A stretch of DNA of 64,000 nucleotides from Leifsonia poae (GCF_020009625.1 NZ_JAIHLP010000002.1:2852001-2916000), one strand, 5' to 3'; positions 1-9,185 are shown, counted from the first letter of the stretch. Made by a program: numbers and translations. The notes: generated from the letters alone by a model not told the origin.

Positions 1-135
1 ATCGCGCTCAGTATCGACGCCGCCGACGAGGCCGCAATCCGCCATGAAGAGGCTCAACACGACACGCACAACCGTCGTCGCACCAGGGACGCTCGGATTG
101 CTCGCCTAAAACGAAAACTGGTTCCGACACCGTAA
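1..135 (+). CDS. Hypothetical phage protein, 3' part only
   Basis: The C-terminal 44 codons of the small gene seen whole at 15,940-16,146; the start lies left of the window. The visible part is charged and rich in Arg, Glu and His, with no recognised domain. It sits between terminase and portal in this phage. Confidence 0.6.
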   Translation: MALSIDAADEAAIRHEEAQHDTHNRRRTRDARIARLKRKLVPTP

Positions 136-166
136 ATGTTCCTATGCCTCCCCGAGCATCTAATGC

Positions 167-1237
167 ATGGGGTTCCGAAGTCAGATGAAGCTCGCCGCGG
201 CCGGCGCGACCGTCGCCCGCGGCGAGCTTCTGCCGTTCCCGCGCAAGACGACCGCGATTAGCTCTCCGTGGGCGGACAGCTCCAACCTTGTCCCGATGCT
301 CGTCGCGAAAGACGTCTTCGGTGTGGACAGCGCCGCGGTCTCGCGTCTCGAAGCGCTCAAGGTGCCAGTAATCGCGAAAGGCCGTGCGCTCCTGCACAGC
401 CTCATCGCATCGAACCCGCTCGTCGCCCTCAACGCTGAAGGCAAGCTCCCCGACGAGAAGCAGCCGACCTGGCTGTATCGGTCCGACACGGGCGTGAGCC
501 CGTACCAGCGCACCTGCGCAATCCTCGACGATCACCTGTTCGAGTGGGCGTCGCTGCTCGCCGTAAGCCGCGGCGCCAAGGGCGACATCCTCGATGCTGT
601 GCACGTACCGTTCGAGCGTTGGAGCGTCAACGAGCACAACGCGATCATGGTTGACGGCGAGCTTGCCCGAGACGATCAAGTCTTGCTCATCCCCGGCCCC
701 GGCCCGGGACTCCTCACGATCGCGGACGAAGCTATCCGGGCAGCTCGCGCCACCGAGCAAGCGTGGGTCTCTCGCGTTCGAAACCCGTTCCCAGCGATGG
801 TGCTCCAGGAGACCGCCGACTACGGCATGAATCAGGACGAGGCAAAGCCGTACGTCGAAGCCGTCGCGAAGGCGCGCCGGAATCCCGATAGCGCCGTCAT
901 GTTCATCCCTTACACGATGTCGCTCACAGCACACAATGCCGACAAGACCGACCTGTTCGAGAACGGTCGCAACGCGCAGCGCCTCGACTTCGCGAACTAC
1001 ATGAACATGCCGGCATCGGTGCTGGAGGGCTCGCTCTCGACCGCCTCGCTGACCTACTCGACGCAGGACGGCAAATACAACGAGGTTTTCGCCTTCACCA
1101 TCCCGTACTGGACGCAACCGCTGGAGCAGGCGCTCTCGATGGACAACGTGGTGCCCCGTGGCCAGCGCATCCGGTTCGACCTCACCAACCTTCGACCCGA
1201 CCAGGCCTCGCCCACTGGCGCGGCAGAACAGGACTAG
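167..1237 (+). CDS. Phage portal protein (short)
   Basis: Encodes 356 residues. The position between terminase and the protease-capsid gene, and the general sequence character, fit a siphovirus portal, the dodecameric ring through which DNA is packaged and to which the tail attaches. It is shorter than the usual 400-500 residues, as in very small actinophages. The first ATG (167) is used here; a second in-frame ATG at 185 (M7) is equally possible because no strong ribosome site precedes either. The stop is 4 nt before the capsid gene start, suggesting translational coupling. The right copy differs by Gly to Ala in a Gly-Pro run near residue 180. Family assignment rests mainly on context. Confidence 0.75.
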   Translation: MGFRSQMKLAAAGATVARGELLPFPRKTTAISSPWADSSNLVPMLVAKDVFGVDSAAVSRLEALKVPVIAKGRALLHSLIASNPLVALNAEGKLPDEKQPTWLYRSDTGVSPYQRTCAILDDHLFEWASLLAVSRGAKGDILDAVHVPFERWSVNEHNAIMVDGELARDDQVLLIPGPGPGLLTIADEAIRAARATEQAWVSRVRNPFPAMVLQETADYGMNQDEAKPYVEAVAKARRNPDSAVMFIPYTMSLTAHNADKTDLFENGRNAQRLDFANYMNMPASVLEGSLSTASLTYSTQDGKYNEVFAFTIPYWTQPLEQALSMDNVVPRGQRIRFDLTNLRPDQASPTGAAEQD

Positions 1238-1241
1238 ACCC

Positions 1242-2906
1242 ATGACCACCGAACTTGGCACGTTCTCCGTCAATATCGAGGACCGCACCGTTGAGGGAAT
1301 CCTTCTCCCGTTCGGCGAGACCTCGCGACTCTCGATGTCGAAGACCGAACCGATCTACTTCTCCGCCGATGCCGTATCGCTCCCGGCCGACGCGTCGGTC
1401 GTCACGCTGAACCGCGAGCACGACCAGTTCTCACCCGTTGGCCGGGCCATCGTCCTGGAGAAAAGAGACGAGGGCGTCTACGCCAAGTTCGCCATCGCCC
1501 GCACACCCGAAGGTGACGAGTTCCTCACCAAGGAATACCCGGCTGGGAGGTTTAAGAAGCTCTCTGCCGAGATCCTCGGCATCGTCCGCGACACCGCCGA
1601 TAAGGCCAGAGCCGTTGCCGGCAAGATCACAGGCGCAGCGCTCACCACCGAAGGTGCGTTCGAGTCCGCGGCCCTGTTCTCGGCCGATGGATCGGGGGAG
1701 ACAGTCAGCTCCTACGAGTCGAAATCGGCTTACGCGGATGGCTCCGAGTACTCGGACAAGACCGAGACGACCGAGGAAGAGGAAGACCTGGGGGATGGGC
1801 ACAAGCGCATCACCCGCACGACCGTGACCGTCACGGAAGTTAAGCAGCCTGTCCAACAGGCCACAGAGAATGGAGACCCCGTGGGCGTCGCAACCGTACC
1901 CGCAACCCTGGCCGCGTCCGCGGCCAATCTCATCACCCCCGCCGGCGAGCTGAACGAGCCCGCCGCCCGTGACATTTTCGCGCTCATCACCAAGGTGCGA
2001 GAGGGCGACCGGGAGGCGGAGAACATGCTCGCCGCCCTGACCGACATCAAGCTCACCGGAGCTGGCGCACTCCCGGCCAACGGGCTGATCCAGCCCAAGT
2101 GGCTCGGAGAGGTGTACGCCGCAGCGGCGTACAACCGGCGGTACATCCCCCTCATCGCCACCGGCGACATCACGGCGATCACGGAGATGGGGTTCAGCGT
2201 CTCTACCAACAGCCCCGAGCCCGTGCAGGCGTGGGCCGGGAACAAGGCCGAGCTGCCGTCGTCGGGTGGTTCGACCGCGGCCATCAGCTCTGTGTTCCAG
2301 AAGTGGGGCTGGGCGGCCGACATCGCCCGCGAATTCTTCGACATCCCCGGCAACGAGCAGTTCGTCGCCGCGTTCCTCCGCCTCGTCGCCAACAGCTACA
2401 AGCGCGTCACCGACAAGTGGCTCCTCCAGCAGCTCGTCGGCGCATCTACGCTCGTCGCTCCCGACGCATACCCGACCGCGGGAAACCCCGCGTACCCGGC
2501 GGCAGTCGGCATGCTCATCCAGGGCATCGACACCGTTTCGTCGGACCCGATCGACGGCACGCCGACATTCGCCGTCGTGAACGCCGCGGCGTGGAAGCAG
2601 CTCATCTACTCGCCCAAGGACGCCCTGCCCGAGTACATCAACCTCAATTTCGGCATCCAGGACGGCACCGGCCTTGCCGGTAAGGTCCAGGTCGTCAAGG
2701 GCGACATCGGTATCGCGAGCACGCCCGCCGTGCTCGTTGGAGCCCGCGACGCCGCGCACTACAACGAGCTGGGCGGCGCATCTCCCCTGAACCTCGACGC
2801 TCTCGACATCGCCCGCGGCGGCATCGACAAGTCCGTCATCGGTTACTCGCAGTACATGACCGACTACGCGCCCGCCCTCGTCAAGATCGGCGTCGCGGAC
2901 GCTTAG
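1242..2906 (+). CDS. Fused capsid maturation protease-major capsid protein
   Basis: 554 residues. Residues 1-150 look like an HK97-type prohead protease: the segment LNREHD holds the likely catalytic His60 and KKLSAE the likely Ser108, with an acidic residue near 137-141. An acidic linker follows (about 165-190, many Glu), which probably serves as scaffold. The part from about residue 215 reads as a HK97-fold major capsid protein. One polypeptide therefore carries the protease, scaffold and coat functions that most siphoviruses split over two or three genes; this fusion is known in some very small actinophages. ATG at 1242 is chosen because it starts just after the portal stop and MTTELGTF is the natural domain start. 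This left copy is intact. Confidence 0.85.
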   Translation: MTTELGTFSVNIEDRTVEGILLPFGETSRLSMSKTEPIYFSADAVSLPADASVVTLNREHDQFSPVGRAIVLEKRDEGVYAKFAIARTPEGDEFLTKEYPAGRFKKLSAEILGIVRDTADKARAVAGKITGAALTTEGAFESAALFSADGSGETVSSYESKSAYADGSEYSDKTETTEEEEDLGDGHKRITRTTVTVTEVKQPVQQATENGDPVGVATVPATLAASAANLITPAGELNEPAARDIFALITKVREGDREAENMLAALTDIKLTGAGALPANGLIQPKWLGEVYAAAAYNRRYIPLIATGDITAITEMGFSVSTNSPEPVQAWAGNKAELPSSGGSTAAISSVFQKWGWAADIAREFFDIPGNEQFVAAFLRLVANSYKRVTDKWLLQQLVGASTLVAPDAYPTAGNPAYPAAVGMLIQGIDTVSSDPIDGTPTFAVVNAAAWKQLIYSPKDALPEYINLNFGIQDGTGLAGKVQVVKGDIGIASTPAVLVGARDAAHYNELGGASPLNLDALDIARGGIDKSVIGYSQYMTDYAPALVKIGVADA

Positions 2907-2912
2907 CCGACA

Positions 2913-2950
2913 GCTCGCCCCGCCGCAGCCCCCGCAGCGGCGGGGCGAGC
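2913..2950 (+). terminator. Perfect GC hairpin after the capsid gene
   Basis: A 14-bp perfect stem (2913-2926 with 2937-2950) and a 10-base loop directly after the capsid stop codon. There is no T run, so it may attenuate or stabilise mRNA more than terminate. A role in keeping capsid mRNA in excess over the tail genes is an inference. Confidence 0.6.
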
Positions 2951-2975
2951 CCCACCCACTCGAAAGGAGGCCGAC

Positions 2976-3629
2976 ATGGCACTCATCCCCGAAGCCACCG
3001 CCGGCCCCTACTGGGTAAGCGACATCCCGGCACCGATCCGCGTCACCTTGGTCGACGAGGACTACGAACCCGTACCCCTGGCCGGCGCGACCATCTCCGC
3101 AGCGCTCCGCGTGCTCGGCGTACACGGCACGATCCCGCTCACGGTGACCCTCGACGGCGACACCGCCCTGATCGGTTTTCCCGCCGGCCCGTCTCCGCTT
3201 GGGATGCCAAGCGTCTACGACATCGAGCTGCGCGTCACCACCGACACGTGGAGCCAGGAAGCCGAACCGCTCTCGTTCGTCGTACAGGCTCATGACGGCT
3301 GGCTCACCCTCTACCAAGCCCGCAAGCAGTGGGCCGACGCGAAAGACCTCGATGACGTGCTTCTCTGGGGTCTGCTCGACTCAGCGAAGCGCGCATGCAC
3401 GATCTTCGCGCCCGCCATTCCTGTGGATGACGACGGCGACGTGATCCTTCCCCTGCCGGCCGGGTACACCCAAGCGCAGCTCCAGCAGGCCCGGAACACT
3501 TGGAACGCGACCAAAACCGATCCGTCGAACGCAGGCGACGACGCCTTGTTCGTCATCCGGCCGTACCCGCTCGACAACTCGATCAAACAACTGCTGCGCC
3601 CGCGCCGCGGAATCCCGGCGGTCGGCTGA
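2976..3629 (+). CDS. Head-tail connector protein with N-terminal beta domain
   Basis: 217 residues, preceded by a strong ribosome site (GAAAGGAGG, 6 nt before ATG). Residues 1-105 look like an all-beta, Ig-like domain. Residues 110-215 have the helical YQARKQWAD...AKRACTIF layout of head-tail adaptor proteins (HK97 gp6-like), which sit under the portal. The order after the capsid gene and before the tail terminator supports this. The right copy lacks one codon (SPL versus SL, about residue 74), which should be tolerated. Its stop overlaps the next ATG by one base. Confidence 0.7.
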   Translation: MALIPEATAGPYWVSDIPAPIRVTLVDEDYEPVPLAGATISAALRVLGVHGTIPLTVTLDGDTALIGFPAGPSPLGMPSVYDIELRVTTDTWSQEAEPLSFVVQAHDGWLTLYQARKQWADAKDLDDVLLWGLLDSAKRACTIFAPAIPVDDDGDVILPLPAGYTQAQLQQARNTWNATKTDPSNAGDDALFVIRPYPLDNSIKQLLRPRRGIPAVG

Positions 3630-4000
3630 TGTCTGTTCGCTCCGAGCTCGCCGCCGCTCTCACCGCGGGTCTGCACAAGCAGCGGTACACGGTCATCGAC
3701 GTACCCCGCACGCTCGATGAACTCTCGCCGTCGCGCCGCATCGTGCAGCTCTACCGCGAGGAAATACAGCCGAACTCGAACGCGATGGGGAACTACAAGG
3801 AGCAGTTCGTCGTCTGGGTGCTCAGCCCCAAGAAGGACCAGCCGGCCGCAGAGGACGACCTCGAAGAAGGCCTATATGCCGTTCTCGGCATTCTCGACAG
3901 CCTGGACTGGCTGACCTGGACGCGCGCCTCGCGAGCGAACCATGTCACCGGCGCTCAGGCGTACAAGATCGACCTCACCCTGTTCACCAAGAAGGAGTAA
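3629..4000 (+). CDS. Probable tail terminator protein
   Basis: 123 residues starting at the ATG that shares one base with the upstream stop. It has the size, position (between connector and major tail protein) and alpha/beta pattern expected of a tail terminator, which caps the tail tube and joins it to the head. No diagnostic motif is visible; the call rests on gene order and resemblance to small actinophage genes. Confidence 0.6.
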   Translation: MSVRSELAAALTAGLHKQRYTVIDVPRTLDELSPSRRIVQLYREEIQPNSNAMGNYKEQFVVWVLSPKKDQPAAEDDLEEGLYAVLGILDSLDWLTWTRASRANHVTGAQAYKIDLTLFTKKE

Positions 4001-4004
4001 CACC

Positions 4005-4427
4005 ATGCCCGCACTCGACGTCAAGCCGCTGATCCTCAAGAACGTCATTCTGTCGCTGAAACTCACCGACGATGCCGGGGAGCCCCTGGAGTTCCAGAAG
4101 CACGTCTCAGCCGTGCAGTTCACCCCCAAGTCCGACACCAAGACGTGGAGTGGGCTCGGCGGCAACACGCACACCGACACCGGCCCGTCCACTTGGACGT
4201 GCGACCTCACCTACATTCAGGACTGGAAGAGCGCCGAAAGCCTCTCGCGATTCCTGTTCGAGAACGAGGGCAAGACTGCCGACGCATCGTTCACCCCGAT
4301 CACGGCCGGCCCGGCGTTCACGTCCAACGTGTCCATCACCCCGGGCGCGATCGGCGGAAAGGTCGGGGAGTTCGCGGAGCAGAACGTCTCGCTTGGCTCC
4401 GACAAGCCGCAGCTGGTGAACGACTGA
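4005..4427 (+). CDS. Major tail protein
   Basis: 140 residues, start preceded by AAGGAG. Beta-rich sequence with a central WTCDLTYIQDW segment and a C-terminal Gly/Ser/Thr-rich portion, typical of siphovirus tail-tube subunits such as the lambda gpV or HK97 type. It precedes the gene at 4431 and the tape measure gene, as expected. Tail-tube subunits form stacked hexameric rings. Confidence 0.75.
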   Translation: MPALDVKPLILKNVILSLKLTDDAGEPLEFQKHVSAVQFTPKSDTKTWSGLGGNTHTDTGPSTWTCDLTYIQDWKSAESLSRFLFENEGKTADASFTPITAGPAFTSNVSITPGAIGGKVGEFAEQNVSLGSDKPQLVND

Positions 4428-4430
4428 ACC

Positions 4431-4946
4431 ATGACGCAGCCCGGTCTCTTCACCATCGACAGCGACGAAGCCCGCGAGGCGGCGGCGCAGCTCCAGCGTG
4501 CCGGGACCGAAGCTAACGCCGCCATCATCGACGCCACCCGCGGAACGATGTCGCAAGCGTTCGGAGAGGAACTTGCCGCATCCGGCGGTACAACCCTCCA
4601 ACACCAGATCATCGCGACCGGTGCCGAGTCCTACGGGTCGGGGTTCGGCATCACGATGCGGGCCGCGACCACCGCGACGCTCAGCGGCGGCCTCGTCGCC
4701 TCAGACGGGCCCGGGCGTGCGTTCGAGTTCGGTAAGTCCGTCGAGCGCACCCGCACCTACCTGACGCATTCGCGGAAGGGGACGCCGTACTCGATCACCC
4801 GTGTGACGACTCGGCAACTCCCAACACGTTCCCGGTCGGGGTGGGTCGCCTACCCAGCCGCCGGACGCACGTTCGATCGGCTCGTTCAGATGTACCTGCA
4901 AATTCTCGTCAAAAAGGCACACGACGCAATCGAAAGGAGCCTGTGA
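4431..4946 (+). CDS. Tail-region protein, HK97 gp10-like or minor capsid type
   Basis: 171 residues, immediately before the tape measure gene, where most siphoviruses carry a frameshifted tail-assembly chaperone pair. No slippery heptamer or overlapping second frame is visible here. The C-terminal part (GWVAYPAAGRTFDR, then a helix) resembles proteins often annotated as HK97 gp10-like or minor capsid. Function is uncertain: it could replace the chaperone or be a joining protein. The stop overlaps the tape-measure ATG by one base. Confidence 0.5.
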   Translation: MTQPGLFTIDSDEAREAAAQLQRAGTEANAAIIDATRGTMSQAFGEELAASGGTTLQHQIIATGAESYGSGFGITMRAATTATLSGGLVASDGPGRAFEFGKSVERTRTYLTHSRKGTPYSITRVTTRQLPTRSRSGWVAYPAAGRTFDRLVQMYLQILVKKAHDAIERSL

Positions 4947-6115
4947 TGGGCGGACCTATCGTCATCAACTACTCCGCGAACGTCAAAGACGCAGTATCGG
5001 GAACCGACCAGCTTTCAAAGGCCGTGGAGAAGACCGCGGACTCAGCCGACACCGCGCAGAAGGGCATCGGGAAGTCAGCGGACAAGACCCTCCAGGCGCA
5101 GAAGGACGCAGCGAAGGGCATCGTGCGCGCGTCGGCGGACGCTGCCAAAGAGCAGGTGACCGCATGGTCGAGTGCGGCAATAAAGCAGGGTAAGAGCGTC
5201 CACGACGTGCAGGAGGTTGTGGAGACCGTCTACAACAAGATCGACGCCGACGTGCAGCGCACCAACAGCACCATCGAGTCCAGCAGCGCGCAGAGCTGGG
5301 ACAAGGCCGAGCAGGCCGTACGCGACTTTGGAGGCAACACGGAAGGTGTACTCCAAACCGCCGCTAGCGCTCTCGGATCGTTTGACGGGTCTATCGGCTC
5401 GCTCGGCACAACGATCTCCGGCCTTGCTGCTCTCATCCCCGGGGTCGGAGGCCTAATCGGTGGGGCACTCGGAGGGATCGCCTCGAAGCTGTTTCAGGAC
5501 TGGGACGAGAACAGCAAAAAGTCAGCCAAGGCCGTAGCTGACATGTATGACGATATGACCGCGAGCGGAGACAAGTACCTGTCGGAAGACTTTCTCAAGA
5601 CGAAGATTCACGACATCATCAAGGACGCCGAGCAGCTCAAAGTCGTGAAGAACAACGCCGATATCGCCGGCGTGAGCCTCCAGACCGCGCTGCGCGCCGA
5701 GGCGAACGACCCAAACGCTATTGCGGCCGTACTGAAAGCCGCGAACAAGGAACTCGACGCCCTGAAAGCGTCCACCCAAGACCCGAGTGCTCTAAGCGTG
5801 CGCTCGACGCAGAACCTGATCGACCACTACAAGGAACTGCAGAAGCAGTTTGGCAGTTCCTTGTCGGGAATCGACCTGTTCAACCAAGCGACATCGAAGA
5901 CCGCCGAGGCTGCCGCCAAGGCGGGCGGCTCGGCGAGTACGGCGGCCGGCCAGGTGGACGGGTTGAACAAGAAGCTCAAGGAGACACCCGACTCGAAGAC
6001 GATCAACGTCAAGCTCACCGGCCTCACCGACGCGGAGAGACAAGTCGGAAATCTGATCCGTGAGCGCAGCCTGACGGTGAACGTCAAAGCCCGCGTCGGC
6101 AACCAGGTGTTCTGA
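4946..6115 (+). CDS. Tape measure protein (short)
   Basis: 389 residues, start preceded by GAAAGGAG. Long helical stretches rich in Ala, Lys, Asp and Gln, with a central Gly/Ile/Leu hydrophobic segment (about residues 154-180) of the kind that inserts into membrane during DNA ejection. Tape measure proteins set tail length; 389 residues would imply a tail of only about 50-60 nm by the usual 1.5 angstrom per residue rule. Located between the tail-tube and minor tail genes. Confidence 0.8.
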   Translation: MGGPIVINYSANVKDAVSGTDQLSKAVEKTADSADTAQKGIGKSADKTLQAQKDAAKGIVRASADAAKEQVTAWSSAAIKQGKSVHDVQEVVETVYNKIDADVQRTNSTIESSSAQSWDKAEQAVRDFGGNTEGVLQTAASALGSFDGSIGSLGTTISGLAALIPGVGGLIGGALGGIASKLFQDWDENSKKSAKAVADMYDDMTASGDKYLSEDFLKTKIHDIIKDAEQLKVVKNNADIAGVSLQTALRAEANDPNAIAAVLKAANKELDALKASTQDPSALSVRSTQNLIDHYKELQKQFGSSLSGIDLFNQATSKTAEAAAKAGGSASTAAGQVDGLNKKLKETPDSKTINVKLTGLTDAERQVGNLIRERSLTVNVKARVGNQVF

Positions 6116-6474
6116 TGGCGGAGACGATCAGCGACGGAACTACCACGATCACTCCGTATCTTGTTCTCAGCTACGAGGCGCAGCAGGCCGGCGGCAACGT
6201 ACTTCACGACGTGATCGGGCGAGGCGACCCGGATGTGACGCTACGGCCGGCCGGCACACGCGCGGGCTCGCATGAATTCTTCTTCCTCACCGCAGCGCCG
6301 GCCGAAGCGTGCCGTGTGCTGCACGCTCGGGCCGGCGTCTTCTCGTTCAGCTCAGACGCGGAACCGACAACATCCATGACCTACGTCCTTGACGAAGGTG
6401 GGGTTACCACGGCACTGGACGACAGGAAAAAGCGATGGGTCGTCACAGTGGCCTACCGCGAGGTGTCGCGATGA
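6115..6474 (+). CDS. Minor tail protein (distal-tail region)
   Basis: 119 residues; ATG shares one base with the tape-measure stop. Beta-rich, no clear motif. Placed between tape measure and the large minor tail protein, the spot where distal tail components lie. Its stop overlaps the next start (ATGA), so the two are translationally coupled. Confidence 0.6.
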   Translation: MAETISDGTTTITPYLVLSYEAQQAGGNVLHDVIGRGDPDVTLRPAGTRAGSHEFFFLTAAPAEACRVLHARAGVFSFSSDAEPTTSMTYVLDEGGVTTALDDRKKRWVVTVAYREVSR

Positions 6475-8189
6475 CGATCAGCATGCATGCGGCCTCAGCG
6501 ACGATCGCCGTCGCTGGAGTTCCGACCGCGCTTGACATCAAGTCTGGGTCGATCACGCTCGATGAGGGTTGGGCACCGTACGCCCAATCGAGCCTGACCG
6601 TTGCCATGCCGTCGCAGGCCGTGTTCGACGCGATCGACCCGCGTGTCACCCCGCGTCCGCGTGTGGTCGTCGTCGCGACCCGTGACGTGCCGGCGCTCGG
6701 CATCCACCAGACACGGACGTTTGATCTTGCTCTGACCGACCGGCGGCTAAGCCACCGTGAGGCGACGATCGATATTGCTCTTGCCAGTGATGAGGCGTTG
6801 CTCCAATCAGGTGGACTCGTCGCAACCGCCCCGAACACGTCTGCGCTGGCGAGGCAGACGAGCGTCCGAGCGATCGTCAACAGCAATGTGCTCGCAACGA
6901 TCGGAGCTGCGCTAGAGCCCGGGACGATCGACGCCGACTTCACAACCCTCACGAGCCTGACGAACATGGTTGTCAATCCGTCCGCTGAGGTGGACGTTGC
7001 CAATTGGCTGGCGCAGTCGTCCACGCTCGCCCGCACGACGGCGCAGCACCAGAGCGGGGTCGCAGCGTTCCAGATCACGGGTACGGGCTCGGGCATATCC
7101 GTGTTCGCGTGCCCGAACACAACGGGCTATCCGGCCACGCCGGGCGTGACGTACACGTTCAGCGTGTACATGCGCACCGCAGCGGCGGCTCGGCTCTTCG
7201 CCGCTCGGCTAATCTTCCGCAACGCGACCGGCGTGTCGATTCAGGACACACAGCAAGCACCGGTCGCGCTCAACACGGGCGGCTGGACTCGGCTAGCGTG
7301 GACGGCCGTAGCGCCGGCACTCGCCGTAATGATTGCCCCTCTCATTACGACGGCCACCAGCGCGAACGGGGAAGTCTTCTTCGCGGACTCGGCCATGCTC
7401 ACGGCCGGCAACGGGCTGGAGACAGATGGGGTAGCGCCGCTCGCCTACTTCGACGGTTCGACCCTCCACACTGACCTGTACAACTATCAGTGGTCTGGCA
7501 TCGCGCACGCCTCGACGAGCTCGCGCACGCCGGTCTTCCAGCGCGACCCCCAGACGCTCTCGTGGGCGCCGGGAGAGTCCGCCTACGATTTCATCCAGCC
7601 GGTGCTGGAGCAGGCCGGGTTGCGCCTGTTCTGTGACGAACACCGGGTCTGGCGGCTTGTGGACTCGTCCTACTCGGTCGAGGGGCTCGTGACGGTGGCG
7701 ACGGGATACAACGTCTACGACGCATCCGACACGATCAGCCGCAGCGCCACGTCGGACGATGGTGTGCCGCTTTGGTTCGACGCGGTTGTCCTCAAGTACG
7801 TCTGGAACGACACCGAGAACATCGAGCAAGTGCGCTACGACATCGCCGGTCCGCTCAACGCGTCGCAGGTGTACACACGCGAGATTGCACGACCGTACCC
7901 CGGGCCAGGGGCAGCCTCCTACATCCTCAGCCGTGTGAACGGTCGCGGCCGGATGCTCGACCTCACCGCGGCGATCGACTATCTGGCCACTCCCGGGATG
8001 GAAGTCTCGGCCTCACTGCCGGGGACCCTCGCGCAGACCGGGTATACGAGTTCGGTCACTTGGGACTTCGACGACGACACCATGAAGGTCGGCTCGCGCG
8101 GCCTCACCGATACGCCCGCGAACAGTTGGTATTTCACCTCCGGATCGTGGGCGAGCCAATCGTCCACCTGGGCAACGGCAACAACCTAG
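6471..8189 (+). CDS. Large minor tail protein with carbohydrate-binding-like insert
   Basis: 572 residues. ATG at 6471 is chosen because it overlaps the upstream stop as ATGA; an upstream in-frame ATG at 6435 lies inside the previous gene. Residues about 165-330 start with a segment of the type MVVNPSAEVD and end with YFDGST, the pattern of a carbohydrate-binding module often inserted in actinophage tail proteins. The flanking parts resemble baseplate-hub or tail-associated proteins. It probably lies at the tail tip and contacts the cell wall. The lectin-like role is inferred. Confidence 0.7.
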   Translation: MTISMHAASATIAVAGVPTALDIKSGSITLDEGWAPYAQSSLTVAMPSQAVFDAIDPRVTPRPRVVVVATRDVPALGIHQTRTFDLALTDRRLSHREATIDIALASDEALLQSGGLVATAPNTSALARQTSVRAIVNSNVLATIGAALEPGTIDADFTTLTSLTNMVVNPSAEVDVANWLAQSSTLARTTAQHQSGVAAFQITGTGSGISVFACPNTTGYPATPGVTYTFSVYMRTAAAARLFAARLIFRNATGVSIQDTQQAPVALNTGGWTRLAWTAVAPALAVMIAPLITTATSANGEVFFADSAMLTAGNGLETDGVAPLAYFDGSTLHTDLYNYQWSGIAHASTSSRTPVFQRDPQTLSWAPGESAYDFIQPVLEQAGLRLFCDEHRVWRLVDSSYSVEGLVTVATGYNVYDASDTISRSATSDDGVPLWFDAVVLKYVWNDTENIEQVRYDIAGPLNASQVYTREIARPYPGPGAASYILSRVNGRGRMLDLTAAIDYLATPGMEVSASLPGTLAQTGYTSSVTWDFDDDTMKVGSRGLTDTPANSWYFTSGSWASQSSTWATATT

Positions 8190-8201
8190 GAAGGAACGGA
8201 A

Positions 8202-8411
8202 ATGGCAATTGGAGACAAGGCAGCGTCCAAAGGCCTGGCGGTCTTTCCCAGCACGCAAAACCACGGGCTCGGATACCAGAACGACAACCAGCGCGGCGAC
8301 GACATCGCCGACGTGATCGACCTCATCGAACGTCGCTTCACAGTGCAGAACGCCACACCATCGGGGACCGGGCACGTCATCGGTGACGTGTGGATCAAAA
8401 GCGCGACGTAG
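8202..8411 (+). CDS. Small minor tail protein
   Basis: 69 residues with a good ribosome site (GGAAGGAACGGAA). Contains a central acidic helix and a C-terminal DVWIK segment common in small tail-tip proteins of actinophages. Lies between the two larger minor tail genes; function unknown. Confidence 0.6.
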   Translation: MAIGDKAASKGLAVFPSTQNHGLGYQNDNQRGDDIADVIDLIERRFTVQNATPSGTGHVIGDVWIKSAT

Positions 8412-8420
8412 GGCTGAATC

Positions 8421-9185
8421 ATGGCATCCGTTCATACCGCGCACGCGACCTACAACCTTGACGTTTCTCTGGTCAGCCAGAATCGGGCGGGCAACTACTC
8501 GACGCTGAGTGTCCACGTGTATGCCGTCGCGGACGCAGGTTGGTCGGGCTCCGCGTCGGGCATCGGGTTCAGCGCGACCGGATACGGCAACGGCACGTTC
8601 GGTTTCAGCGGCACCAGGGCGGAGGTCGTCACATACACCTTCAACGTCGGCCACGACGCGGCCGGCAACCTCACGGGCTATGCCGTCTCGGCGCACACGA
8701 ACGACACCGGAACGAGCACCTACGGCGGCCCGGTCGATATCTCTCAGGCCGTCATCGTGCCACGCATCCCGAAAGTGCCGAGCGTGCCGGCCGCGATCAC
8801 GGCGACGGCGCAGCCCGGCTTGAAGGTCGCCGTGACGATCACTGGAAGCGCGGACAACGGCGGCAGCGCCGTCACCGCCTACACGGTGCAGTACAGCGCA
8901 GACGGCGGCGCGACGTGGACCGGAAACCAGAACATCAACAGCGGAAGCTACACCTACGCCGGCCTCGCCCCGGGCAATTACATCTTCCGTGTGTGGGCGA
9001 CTAACGCGATCGGTAACAGCGGCTACCGCGTCTCGGGCACCGTCACCGTGCTCGCTGGCGGCTACGTCTGGAACGGCACGAGCTGGGTCGCGTCGCTCGG
9101 CGTGTACGTCTGGAACGGCACCGGTTGGGTGCTCTGCCAGGGCGTCTACGTCTGGAACGGCACGAGCTGGGCGGCGGCACTATGA
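8421..9185 (+). CDS. Minor tail protein with FnIII domain and WNGTSW repeats
   Basis: 254 residues. Residues about 115-210 form a fibronectin type III domain (the AYTVQYSADGG strand and the GLAPGNYIFRVWATN end are typical). The N-terminal about 110 residues are beta-rich. The C-terminus has three near-identical repeats YVWNGTSW/YVWNGTGW spaced 15-16 residues apart, encoded by near-identical DNA. Such aromatic repeats resemble cell-wall or sugar-binding tips, so this is a candidate receptor-binding or adhesion protein. Confidence 0.65.
   Translation: MASVHTAHATYNLDVSLVSQNRAGNYSTLSVHVYAVADAGWSGSASGIGFSATGYGNGTFGFSGTRAEVVTYTFNVGHDAAGNLTGYAVSAHTNDTGTSTYGGPVDISQAVIVPRIPKVPSVPAAITATAQPGLKVAVTITGSADNGGSAVTAYTVQYSADGGATWTGNQNINSGSYTYAGLAPGNYIFRVWATNAIGNSGYRVSGTVTVLAGGYVWNGTSWVASLGVYVWNGTGWVLCQGVYVWNGTSWAAAL

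Noticed and set aside
8..1288. Long minus-strand frame opposite the portal gene
   Set aside because: Arg/Val/Glu-rich shadow of GC-rich coding DNA; the plus strand gives the recognisable phage gene in correct order. The same applies at 16,019-17,299.
1431..3317. 628-codon minus-strand frame opposite capsid and connector genes
   Set aside because: Low-complexity antisense shadow with no domain; its plus-strand partner is a clear protease-capsid gene.
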